DNA of 64,000 nt, from the NCBI RefSeq assembly GCF_021147775.1, contig NZ_JAGTPK010000003.1, positions 234,991 through 298,990 of the forward strand, in the 5' to 3' direction. The notes under the pieces were generated by a model, which was not told the DNA's origin, did not search any database, and was given only the letters and a program-made list of their open reading frames with translations. A program made the position numbers and the translations under genes. Source of the stretch: Pseudomonas californiensis. GTDB lineage: Bacteria > Pseudomonadota > Gammaproteobacteria > Pseudomonadales > Pseudomonadaceae. Each line of letters opens with the position of its first letter. The stretch's first letter is position 1. Positions 56,242 to 64,000 of the stretch are shown piece after piece.

Positions 56242-56727
56242 ATGCCGATCGCCGCCAATAAGGCTGTCTCCATTGACTATACCCTGACCAACGACGCTGG
56301 TGAGGTCATCGACAGCTCCGCCGGTGGCGCGCCGCTGGTCTACCTGCAAGGCGCAGGTAACATCATTCCAGGCCTGGAAAAGGCTCTGGACGGCAAGAAC
56401 GTTGGTGACGAATTGAAAGTCGCTGTCGAGCCGGAAGACGCATACGGTGAATACTCCGCCGAACTGGTCAGCACTCTGAGCCGCAGCATGTTCGAAGGCG
56501 TCGATGAACTCGAAGTGGGCATGCAGTTCCACGCTTTGGGCCCTGACGGCAGCATGCAGATCGTGACCATTCGTGATCTGGACGGTGATGACGTGACGGT
56601 TGACGGTAACCACCCGCTCGCCGGTCAGCGCCTGAATTTCGAAGTCAAGGTCGTCAATATCCGTGATGCCGGCGAAGAAGAAATGGCGCATGGCCACGTT
56701 CATGGCGAAGGCGGCCATCAACACTGA
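56242..56727 (+). CDS. slyD: FKBP-type peptidyl-prolyl isomerase SlyD
   Basis: 161 residues from the ATG at 56242 (MPIAANKAVSIDYTLTNDAG). FKBP core segments IIPGLEKALDGKNVGDELKV and YGEYSAELVSTLSRSMF frame the inserted flap domain. The His-rich tail (HGHVHGEGGHQH) binds nickel or other metals. It catalyses proline isomerisation and assists metal enzyme maturation. Confidence 0.94.
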   Translation: MPIAANKAVSIDYTLTNDAGEVIDSSAGGAPLVYLQGAGNIIPGLEKALDGKNVGDELKVAVEPEDAYGEYSAELVSTLSRSMFEGVDELEVGMQFHALGPDGSMQIVTIRDLDGDDVTVDGNHPLAGQRLNFEVKVVNIRDAGEEEMAHGHVHGEGGHQH

Positions 56728-56857
56728 TTTGTGCTGCTAAGCTCAGGTCACTGACAAAGGCGCTTTGGCTGTTTTGCGATGACGACTTTCGTTACGCGAT
56801 CAGCCATTGCGCCTTTTCGGGTTATGGCTCAAGGCATTTGGCTTCAAGGGGGTTCTC

Positions 56858-57346
56858 ATGAGTGCTTTTCACGACATCAAATTGAAAGCGCTGGATGGTC
56901 AGGAGCTACCGCTGACACCTTTCAAGAACAAGGCGGTTCTGGTGGTCAACGTCGCGTCCAAATGCGGCCTGACTCCGCAGTACGCAGCGCTTGAAAACCT
57001 GTATCAGCAGTACAAGGACCAGGGGCTCATGATACTGGGCCTGCCCTGCAATCAGTTTGCAGGTCAGGAGCCTGGCACCGAAGCCGAGATTGCAGAGTTC
57101 TGCCAGCTCAACTATGGCGTAACGTTCCCGCTGGGTGAAAAGCTCGACGTCAACGGACCGAATCGTCATCAGCTCTACCGCCTTCTGGCGGGCGAAGGGG
57201 CGGAGTTTCCGGGGGACATTACCTGGAACTTCGAGAAGTTTCTGGTTCGCCAGAGCGGTGAAGTGATCGCGCGTTTCTCGCCGCGCACTGCACCCTATGA
57301 TCCTGCCGTCATTCAGGCAATCGAAAAAGCGCTGGGCCTGCATTGA
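56858..57346 (+). CDS. Glutathione peroxidase family protein (thioredoxin-type)
   Basis: 162 residues from the ATG at 56858 (MSAFHDIKLKALDGQELPLT); an upstream frame has no start signal. The peroxidatic Cys is in NVASKCGLTPQYAALENLYQ, with the GPx tetrad glutamine and tryptophan in LGLPCNQFAGQEPG and TWNFEKFLV. The Cys in EFCQLNYGVTFPLGE suits a thioredoxin-dependent mechanism rather than a selenocysteine type. It detoxifies peroxides. Confidence 0.92.
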   Translation: MSAFHDIKLKALDGQELPLTPFKNKAVLVVNVASKCGLTPQYAALENLYQQYKDQGLMILGLPCNQFAGQEPGTEAEIAEFCQLNYGVTFPLGEKLDVNGPNRHQLYRLLAGEGAEFPGDITWNFEKFLVRQSGEVIARFSPRTAPYDPAVIQAIEKALGLH

Positions 57347-57512
57347 TCGCAGGCCGGGCGGCCCAGGCGCTTTCTGGGCTTTTCCGCTTCTGAACTAAAA
57401 TCAGCCAAATCAATAGTACTGTGCCAGTGTCATGGCCAGCACTATGCTGCGCCTCTGATTCGGCGCCCGGCGTCCGGTCATTCCCGATCCCTTCCTTCCG
57501 GAGACACCGCGC

Positions 57513-58616
57513 ATGTCGATAGACGCCTTGTTCAAACCCTTTCATTTGGGCAGCCTGGCGTTATCGTCGCGCGTGGTGATGGCGCCCATGACGCGCTCGT
57601 TTTCGCCAGGGCACGTACCGAACTCCAAGGTCGTCGAATACTACCGACGTCGTGCGGCGGCAGGCGTCGGCCTGATCATTACCGAAGGTACGACGGTCAA
57701 TCACTGTGCTTCCAACGGCTACCCCAATGTCCCTCAGTTTTTCGGTGAAGCGTCCCTGGCAGGCTGGAAAAAGGTCGTGGAGGCCGTGCATGCGGAAGGT
57801 GGCAAGATCGCCCCGCAGCTCTGGCACGTAGGTGCTGTGCGTCGCCTGGGCACCGAACCTGACGGCAACGTGCCTGCTTATGGTCCGATGGAAAAACTCA
57901 AGGACGGTCAGGTGCTGGTGCACGGCATGACCCAGTCGGACATCGACGAGGTGGTGGCTGCATTTGCTCAGGCAGCAGCGGACGCCAAGGCCATCGGTAT
58001 GGACGGTGTCGAGATCCACGGTGCGCACGGTTACCTGATTGATCAGTTCTTCTGGGAAGGCAGCAATCAGCGTACCGACGGCTACGGCGGCAGCCTCGCC
58101 AACCGCTCACGCTTTGCCATCGAACTGATTCAGGCGGTTCGCGCAGCAGTGGGCGAGGGTTACCCGATCATCTTCCGTTTTTCACAATGGAAGCAGCAGG
58201 ACTACAGTGCGCGTCTGGTGCAAACGCCCGAGGCACTGGCCGAGTTTCTTCAGCCGCTATCCGATGCGGGCGTAGACATTTTTCACTGCTCTACTCGGCG
58301 TTTCTGGGAGCCGGAATTCGAAGGTTCCGAGCTGAACCTGGCAGGCTGGACACGCAAGCTGACCGCCAAACCGACCATCACCGTAGGCAGCGTCGGTCTG
58401 GACGGCGAGTTTCTGCAGTTCATGGTCAATACCGACAAGGTCGCGCAACCGGCCAGCCTGGAAAATCTGCTGGAGCGGCTGGGCAACGACGAGTTCGATC
58501 TGGTGGCTGTCGGGCGTGCTCTGCTGGTCGATCCGGAATGGGCCAGCAAGGTCCGCAACGGACGTGAGCAGGATATTCTGCCGTTCAGTCGAGAGGCACT
58601 GACGACGTTGGTGTGA
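57513..58616 (+). CDS. NADH:flavin oxidoreductase (old yellow enzyme family)
   Basis: 367 residues, MSIDALFKPFHLGSLALSSR. FMN barrel enzyme reducing activated alkenes. Motifs are RVVMAPMTRSFSPGHVPNSK, KIAPQLWHVGAVRR, VEIHGAHGYLIDQFFWEGSN (catalytic HGAH) and RTDGYGGSLANRSRF, with VAVGRALLVDPEWASKV at the phosphate site. GGAG precedes the ATG. Its last 32 bp overlap the convergent glycosyltransferase gene. Confidence 0.94.
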   Translation: MSIDALFKPFHLGSLALSSRVVMAPMTRSFSPGHVPNSKVVEYYRRRAAAGVGLIITEGTTVNHCASNGYPNVPQFFGEASLAGWKKVVEAVHAEGGKIAPQLWHVGAVRRLGTEPDGNVPAYGPMEKLKDGQVLVHGMTQSDIDEVVAAFAQAAADAKAIGMDGVEIHGAHGYLIDQFFWEGSNQRTDGYGGSLANRSRFAIELIQAVRAAVGEGYPIIFRFSQWKQQDYSARLVQTPEALAEFLQPLSDAGVDIFHCSTRRFWEPEFEGSELNLAGWTRKLTAKPTITVGSVGLDGEFLQFMVNTDKVAQPASLENLLERLGNDEFDLVAVGRALLVDPEWASKVRNGREQDILPFSREALTTLV

Positions 58617-59799
58617 CCTCTGCACGGCCTGGTTGCTCAGCCTCGAACGGTTCTTTTCGCGGCGGGCAGGCCTCAAGCAGCTGACGCTCGAACTGATCGA
58701 TGATCGCTGGCCAGCCCTGCCGGCTCGCATGTTGCCGGGCATTGAGGCGTACCCGGCGCAGGGTCTCGATGTCTTCGAGCAGCCAGCATGCAGCGTCGAT
58801 GAATGCTTCTTCATCACCCGGCATGGCCAGTGCGCCGTTGTGGCCGTGACGGATGTGCTGACCCGCCGCCGCTTCGTCGTACGCCACTACTCCCAGCCCT
58901 GAAGCCAGCGCCTCCAGCACCACGTTGCCGAAGGTTTCGGTCAGGCTGGGGAACAGAAACATGTCCCCTGAGGCGTAATGCGCGGCCAACGCTTCGCCGC
59001 GCTGAGTCCCGCAGAAAATGGCATCTGGTATTTGCTGTTCCAGCGGTGCGCGCTGGGGGCCATCACCAATGATGATCAGCTTGATGTTTCGCTGCGGGTG
59101 GCGTTCCTTGAGCGCCTCGAAGCTGCTTTTGAGCAGGCCCAGATTTTTCTCCGGTGCCAGTCGACCGACATGGATGACGCCTGTATCGCCGGCACGCAGG
59201 CCCCAATTGTCGCGCAGTGTCTGGGAGCGCTTCGACGGGTGGAACAGTTGACTGTCCACGCCGCGAGAGAGCAGTTCGATCCGCTCGAACCCACGGCGCT
59301 CCAGCTCCATTTTCTGGCTGACGCTGGGCACCAGCGTGACCCGCGAACGGTTGTGAAACCAGCGCAGGTAGTGCGTCAGCAGGCGAGTAATGAAGCCCAT
59401 GCCGTACTGCTGTGTGTATTGCGGAAAGTTGGTGTGAAAGCCGCTGATCACTGCGATCCCCAGCCGCCTTGCAGCCCGCAGCGCGGAAAGTCCCAACGGG
59501 CCCTCTGTTGCGATGTACAGCACATCCGGGCGTTTGCGCTGCCAGCGGCGCAGCAGCTTGTGCATGGACGACTGGCCCCATTGCAACCCTGGATAACCCG
59601 GAATCGGCCATCCTCGACACAGCATCAGATCATCGGCAGTGCCCGCCAGCGTCTCGTCAGTCTGTCGCGGCCGAACCAGTTCGACTCGATGCCCACGCAA
59701 CCGCAGCCCGTCACACAGCCTCCCCAGTGTATTGGCGACACCGTTGATCTCGGGGGAAAAGGTTTCAGTGATAAGGGTGACATTAAGAAATTGGCTCAT
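58585..59799 (-). CDS. GT4-type glycosyltransferase
   Basis: 404 residues of GT-B fold. N-terminal ITETFSPEINGVANTLGRLC and donor-domain motifs GRLAPEKNLGLLKSSFEAL and FLFPSLTETFGNVVLEALAS, with a downstream GLGVVAYDEAAAGQHI loop. The family includes mannosyl- and glucosyltransferases acting on lipids. In this genus it sits by pta/OYE genes and is often annotated as a sugar transferase for glycolipid or mannosyltransferase, but the acceptor is unknown. Confidence 0.88.
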   Translation of the reverse strand: MSQFLNVTLITETFSPEINGVANTLGRLCDGLRLRGHRVELVRPRQTDETLAGTADDLMLCRGWPIPGYPGLQWGQSSMHKLLRRWQRKRPDVLYIATEGPLGLSALRAARRLGIAVISGFHTNFPQYTQQYGMGFITRLLTHYLRWFHNRSRVTLVPSVSQKMELERRGFERIELLSRGVDSQLFHPSKRSQTLRDNWGLRAGDTGVIHVGRLAPEKNLGLLKSSFEALKERHPQRNIKLIIIGDGPQRAPLEQQIPDAIFCGTQRGEALAAHYASGDMFLFPSLTETFGNVVLEALASGLGVVAYDEAAAGQHIRHGHNGALAMPGDEEAFIDAACWLLEDIETLRRVRLNARQHASRQGWPAIIDQFERQLLEACPPRKEPFEAEQPGRAEVTPTSSVPLD

Positions 59800-60050
59800 G
59801 AAAACAGTGTCGACCGATTACATGTCGCTCATGTGGCGGGTTTGTGATGGATTTGTGATCGTGGAAACCAGCGAGTACAAGGTTTCAGGATTCGATTTCT
59901 TTATTGATTTCATGGCGCCAGATGACGAATGGGCTGTCACCTGGCTGGGCTGCCGTGTCCGACAACCCTTTGGCAGGACGCGAGATGTAAATAACTGAAG
60001 CGCTGACGTCTGAATCTGCAGGTAGCCGGATACGGCGGTCTGCGCCGGTT

Positions 60051-60827
60051 TCAGCGAGCAGTCACGATGTTGGGGATTCTTGAGAAAAACGGCTCCAGCC
60101 TTTCTCGCGGAGGGTCGTGTTCAACGATAAGGGTCGCCACCTCCTCGCATTGTGCGACTTGATAATGCGCAACACTGGACAGTTTTTCGTTGGTCACCGC
60201 GACCAGCACTTGCCCGCTTGCTGCGACCATTGCGCGTTTGAAGTCAGCGTCTTCCAGTTCGAACGCGGTAATACCGTTGTCAGGGTCGATAGCGCAAGCG
60301 CCTATAAAGCAACAGTCAAAGTGGAACTGTCGTAATTCCTGTACAGCTCTCAACCCTGTCACGCCACCGGTGACTGGGTGTACACGGCCCCCCAGCAGAA
60401 TGACCTCGGCGCGTTGCAGCTTCATCAATTGCACGGCAATCAATGGCGAGTTGGTGGTCACGGTGAGCTGCAAAAGCGGGTCAATCGCTGAGGCGATCGC
60501 CATATTTGTCGAGCCCGCGTCTATAAAAACATGTTGCCCAGCAGACAAAAGCGAAGCGGCGGCCTGCCCCAGAGTGTGTTTGCGCGAAGAGTCCTGAAGT
60601 ACCCGGACATCCAAAGGGTCTTCAGTCTCACGCATCAGGATTGCGCCGCCGTAAACCCGCTTGCACAGCCCGGCAGCCGCCAGGGCACTCAGATCGCGTC
60701 GTATGGAATGCTCTGACACACCGAACTCGGTGGCCAGATCAGAGGCGATCACGCGGCCGTACAGGCCCAGCCGCTCTTGTATCAAGCGCTGGCGCTCGCC
60801 AGGAAACGCTTCGAGTGAATAACTCAT
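60051..60827 (-). CDS. DeoR-family transcriptional regulator
   Basis: 258 residues, MSYSLEAFPGERQRLIQERL; a start at 60854 is also possible. The DeoR helix-turn-helix is ASDLATEFGVSEHSIRRDLS followed by ALAAAGLCKRVYGGAIL (about residues 22-60). The sugar-phosphate-binding half has FIDAGSTNMAIASAI and VTTNSPLIAVQLM. It probably represses a sugar or nucleoside catabolic operon; no such genes are adjacent. Confidence 0.9.
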   Translation of the reverse strand: MSYSLEAFPGERQRLIQERLGLYGRVIASDLATEFGVSEHSIRRDLSALAAAGLCKRVYGGAILMRETEDPLDVRVLQDSSRKHTLGQAAASLLSAGQHVFIDAGSTNMAIASAIDPLLQLTVTTNSPLIAVQLMKLQRAEVILLGGRVHPVTGGVTGLRAVQELRQFHFDCCFIGACAIDPDNGITAFELEDADFKRAMVAASGQVLVAVTNEKLSSVAHYQVAQCEEVATLIVEHDPPRERLEPFFSRIPNIVTAR

Positions 60828-61031
60828 ATCGTCAGACTCTGCATAAGTGCTCATTACCGAGCGGAAGCGAGCATCAATATGCGAGTTATCGTTCCTGGCG
60901 TCAACAGCGACCGCGATTGGGCGCGCAATCGTCTGACTGGGCTATCTGAAATCATCTGGCCGGGTGGCCGGGAAGACGTTGCCTACCCGCTCGAGCAGCA
61001 GCGTGTTGGCACGGTCCCCCGTGTTGTTGAA

Positions 61032-61808
61032 TTACCGGGGAGTGGGTGTTCGATCCGGCGTAGGCGAGTTCAACGCATCAGCCCCTCGCTCTCTCACCCA
61101 GAACAGGGTCGCGCCCGCCACTGCCGCTGGCATCATCAGCACGTTGACCACGGGTATCAGCAGCGCGACGTAGACGATCCCGCCGAAGCTCAGGCTTTGC
61201 CAGCGTTTGCTTTTGAGCCAGGCGAGCATTTCGTTCCAGCCCAGTTTGTGGTTGTCGGCGGGATAGTCGATGTATTGGATCGCCATCATCCAGATGCCGA
61301 ACAGTAGCCACAGAGGTGCGGCAATGATGTTCACCACCGGGATGAAGGACAGGATGAACAACCCGAGCATGCGCGGCAGCATGTAGCTGAGCTTGCGGGC
61401 CTCGCGGGTGAGGGTACGCGGGACCATGGCGATCAGTTCGGTCCAGCTGAATGCCGGCGAGTCGTCGACACCTCGAACGACAGCTTCGACTTTTTCGGAC
61501 AGAAACCCGTTGAACGGTGCGGCAATGATGTTGGCGACCATGGTGAAGGTGAAAAACACCATCAGCAGCACCAGCGCCACGAAAAGCGGCCAGAGGATGT
61601 AACTGAGAAAGCTCAGCCAATGGGGAAGGGTGGGCATGAACGCGTCCACCCACAATTCGAACTGGTGAATGGCCAGATAGATCAATCCGCAGAACAGTAC
61701 CAGGTTGATACTCAGGGGCAGCAGCACGAACAGACGCAGGCCGGGGCTGAGTACCAGTTTCAGGCCTTCCTTGAGGTATTGCGGGCCGCTGAGGGCGGGA
61801 GCAGGCAT
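61032..61808 (-). CDS. cysZ: Sulfate transporter CysZ
   Basis: Inner-membrane protein for sulfate uptake, 258 residues with four to six hydrophobic helices. Family sequence: [40 protein letters not shown] and [20 protein letters not shown], ending in a hydrophobic helix [19 protein letters not shown]. It is divergent from ahpB across ~280 bp. Confidence 0.92.
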   Translation of the reverse strand: MPAPALSGPQYLKEGLKLVLSPGLRLFVLLPLSINLVLFCGLIYLAIHQFELWVDAFMPTLPHWLSFLSYILWPLFVALVLLMVFFTFTMVANIIAAPFNGFLSEKVEAVVRGVDDSPAFSWTELIAMVPRTLTREARKLSYMLPRMLGLFILSFIPVVNIIAAPLWLLFGIWMMAIQYIDYPADNHKLGWNEMLAWLKSKRWQSLSFGGIVYVALLIPVVNVLMMPAAVAGATLFWVRERGADALNSPTPDRTPTPR

Positions 61809-61978
61809 GGCAGCCTCCGAGAGCTCGAAAGGCGTGACCTTACCGGCTTTGGGTTACGGGTGAAAGAGGCGTGGCGCGGCATTTACGGCCACCTTGCACG
61901 GCACGCAGCAGCCGATGGCCAGATGCGCAGTAGCCTGACCGCAGGCGATGAATTTTACAGCTCGCTCTCCATCTCTAT

Positions 61979-62015
61979 ATAGATGTCGCCTATGAGGTGG
62001 ATTGTGAAACGATAT
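61979..62015 (+). promoter_or_regulatory. Candidate OxyR binding site before ahpB
   Basis: Four tetranucleotides at 7-bp intervals, ATAG-N7-CTAT-N7-ATTG-N7-ATAT, follow the OxyR pattern ATAG-N7-CTAT-N7-ATAG-N7-CTAT (12-14 of 16 bases agree). It starts 113 bp before the ahpB start. P. aeruginosa ahpB is known to be OxyR controlled. Confidence 0.5.
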
Positions 62016-62091
62016 TTCCTTAACCTCTCTGATCCCGATAGTCTTGTCAGCAATTTCAGGACCTGTCCTTTCAATTTTCATGGAGTTATCA

Positions 62092-62691
62092 ATGAGCGTA
62101 CTGGTAAACAAGCTTGCCCCGGATTTCGACGCAGCAGCGGTACTGGGCGACGGCCAGATCGTTGACAGTTTCAAGTTGTCTTCCCTGCGCGGTAAATACG
62201 TGGTCTTGTTTTTCTGGCCTCTGGATTTCACCTTTGTCTGCCCTTCGGAAATCATTGCCCACAACAACCGCATCGCGAAATTCCGCGAGCTGGGTGTCGA
62301 GGTGGTTGGCGTTTCCATTGATTCGCAATTCACCCACTTTGCGTGGCGCAGTACCCCCGTTGAAAAAGGCGGTATCGGTGAAGTCGAGTTCACGATGGTG
62401 GCCGACGTCAAACACGAGATCACTCGGGCCTATGGGATCGAGCATGACGACGGCGTTGCATTGCGCGCTTCGTTCCTGATCGACAAGGCTGGTGTTGTAC
62501 AGCACCAAGTGGTCAACAACTTGCCACTGGGCCGTGATGTGGACGACATGGTTCGTCTGGTCGAAGCGCTGCAGTTCACCGAAGAGCACGGTGAAGTCTG
62601 CCCAGCGGGCTGGCGTCCGGGCCAGAAAGGCATGAAGGCAGACGCCCAGGGCGTTGCCGACTACCTGGCCTCGAACGCCAAGACTCTGTAA
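62092..62691 (+). CDS. ahpB: AhpB, two-cysteine peroxiredoxin
   Basis: 199 residues, MSVLVNKLAPDFDAAAVLGD; GGAG is 7 nt upstream of the ATG at 62092. AhpC/Prx1 type: the peroxidatic Cys is in PLDFTFVCPSEIIAHNNRIA and the resolving Cys in EEHGEVCPAGWRPGQ. It reduces H2O2 and alkyl hydroperoxides. Followed at 150 bp by trxB, its likely electron supplier with a thioredoxin. Confidence 0.93.
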   Translation: MSVLVNKLAPDFDAAAVLGDGQIVDSFKLSSLRGKYVVLFFWPLDFTFVCPSEIIAHNNRIAKFRELGVEVVGVSIDSQFTHFAWRSTPVEKGGIGEVEFTMVADVKHEITRAYGIEHDDGVALRASFLIDKAGVVQHQVVNNLPLGRDVDDMVRLVEALQFTEEHGEVCPAGWRPGQKGMKADAQGVADYLASNAKTL

Positions 62692-62832
62692 TCGACGGTT
62701 GCGGTTCGGCTTGCATGCCGGCCGCAACGTCAGAATTGTCAGGGCTGCCGAGCCATACGACCCTTTCAGGGTGGTACGGCGGCTCTTCTTGTCCAGCCGT
62801 CCCGGCCGCGGCGTAAAACGGCCGGTCGTTAG

Positions 62833-63804
<972 letters not shown>

Positions 63805-63825
63805 TTGCGTTCACCATACAGATGT

Positions 63826-63846
63826 AAAAAAACCGGCTCTTGAGCC
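63826..63846 (+). terminator. Truncated trxB terminator
   Basis: The sequence AAAAAAACCGGCTC-TT-GAGCC keeps a complete left arm but only the first five bases of the right arm. The expected continuation GGTTTTTTT is replaced by TAATACTGTTCA, the proposed IS end. It is therefore a terminator split by insertion. Confidence 0.55.
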
Positions 63847-63893
63847 TAATACTGTTCACTTAAGCATTTGAGTCCAGGCCGGGCTTTATAGAG

Positions 63894-63927
63894 AATCCGA
63901 TGTCAGACCTCTGGCATCGGATTTTTT
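63894..63927 (+). terminator. Hairpin terminator in the IS leader
   Basis: AATCCGATG pairs with CATCGGATT followed by a T-run, just before the transposase start. It may block read-through from outside into the transposase gene. Confidence 0.65.
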
Positions 63928-64000
63928 ATGCCCATTCAGCAGCAATTGCTCGACCTCGGCGATCTCTTCAATTTTTCTGACCTAAGCACTTTTACTCAGA
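63928..64000 (+). CDS. IS4-family transposase (N-terminal fragment)
   Basis: Only 24 codons lie in the window: MPIQQQLLDLGDLFNFSDLS and onward. This opening matches what I recall for IS4-type transposases in Pseudomonas. The DDE catalytic core would lie outside the window. Confidence 0.55.
   Translation, partial: MPIQQQLLDLGDLFNFSDLSTFTQ

Larger units (their letters stand above)
63847..64000 (+). mobile_element. Left end of an IS4-family insertion sequence (partial)
   Basis: Begins TAATACTGTTCACTTAAGC, resembling the left end of IS4 (TAATGCCGATCAGTTAAG). After ~80 bp of leader with a terminator-like hairpin comes the start of a transposase gene. The element continues beyond the window, so the right end and target duplication cannot be seen. 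Confidence 0.6.

Overview
The window is a stretch of a Pseudomonas chromosome, most probably from the P. syringae group. Evidence is the gene order (GntR-smc-zipA-ligA; upp-uraA beside hpt; mqo; pta-slyD-gpx; cysZ-ahpB-trxB), the protein sequences, codon use, and short palindromic intergenic repeats. There are 56 protein genes with support plus the first codons of a transposase. I found no tRNA, rRNA, CRISPR array or prophage. It is mostly core genome, with repeat-rich intergenic DNA and an insertion sequence entering at the right edge.

Layout. 1-6.8 kb (minus strand): GntR regulator, smc, zipA, ligA (cut by the left edge). 7.1-13.2 kb: xdhABC and guanine deaminase. 13.2-14.85 kb: gene-free DNA with three copies of a ~320-bp structured repeat, a palindrome cluster and REP-like elements. 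14.85-18.5 kb: uraA-upp facing hpt, then two small conserved genes. 18.5-22.8 kb: an amino-acid-type ABC binding protein and permease without ATPase, divergent from a homocysteine S-methyltransferase, then mqo. 22.8-31.6 kb: small conserved proteins, a lipoprotein, an acyltransferase, an SRAP protein, an M48 lipoprotein, a GDT1-type Mn exporter behind a yybP-ykoY-like riboswitch, rsmC and a 2-hydroxyacid dehydrogenase. 31.7-42 kb: LysE exporter, a fatty acyl-CoA ligase/DUF1302/DUF1329/MalT-like regulator cluster, and an HD-GYP phosphodiesterase. 42.4-51.9 kb: pyrimidine-degradation operon rutABCDF, divergent rutR, and a BMP-family nucleoside/base ABC importer. 52-64 kb: OmpA-like lipoprotein, acyltransferase, pta, DUF3565, slyD, gpx, an old yellow enzyme, a glycosyltransferase, a DeoR regulator, cysZ, ahpB, trxB, and an IS4-like left end.

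Much of the window handles nucleobases: uptake (uraA, the BMP importer), salvage (upp, hpt), purine breakdown (guaD, xdhABC) and pyrimidine ring cleavage for nitrogen (rut). Matching 16-bp palindromes of RutR-box type and GG-N10-GC (sigma-54) motifs lie before both rutA and the BMP importer. They suggest one nitrogen- and pyrimidine-controlled regulon that replaces the missing rutG transporter.

The most unusual observation is in the 13.25-14.72 kb repeats. Read on the minus strand, each copy folds into two adjacent hairpins whose hexaloops are both AUGGAU closed by C-G, the canonical RsmA/CsrA binding motif (CANGGANG). The six motif hairpins lie downstream of uraA in its direction of transcription. 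This suggests an Rsm-sponge RNA or a 3' UTR that titrates RsmA. It is inference from sequence only.
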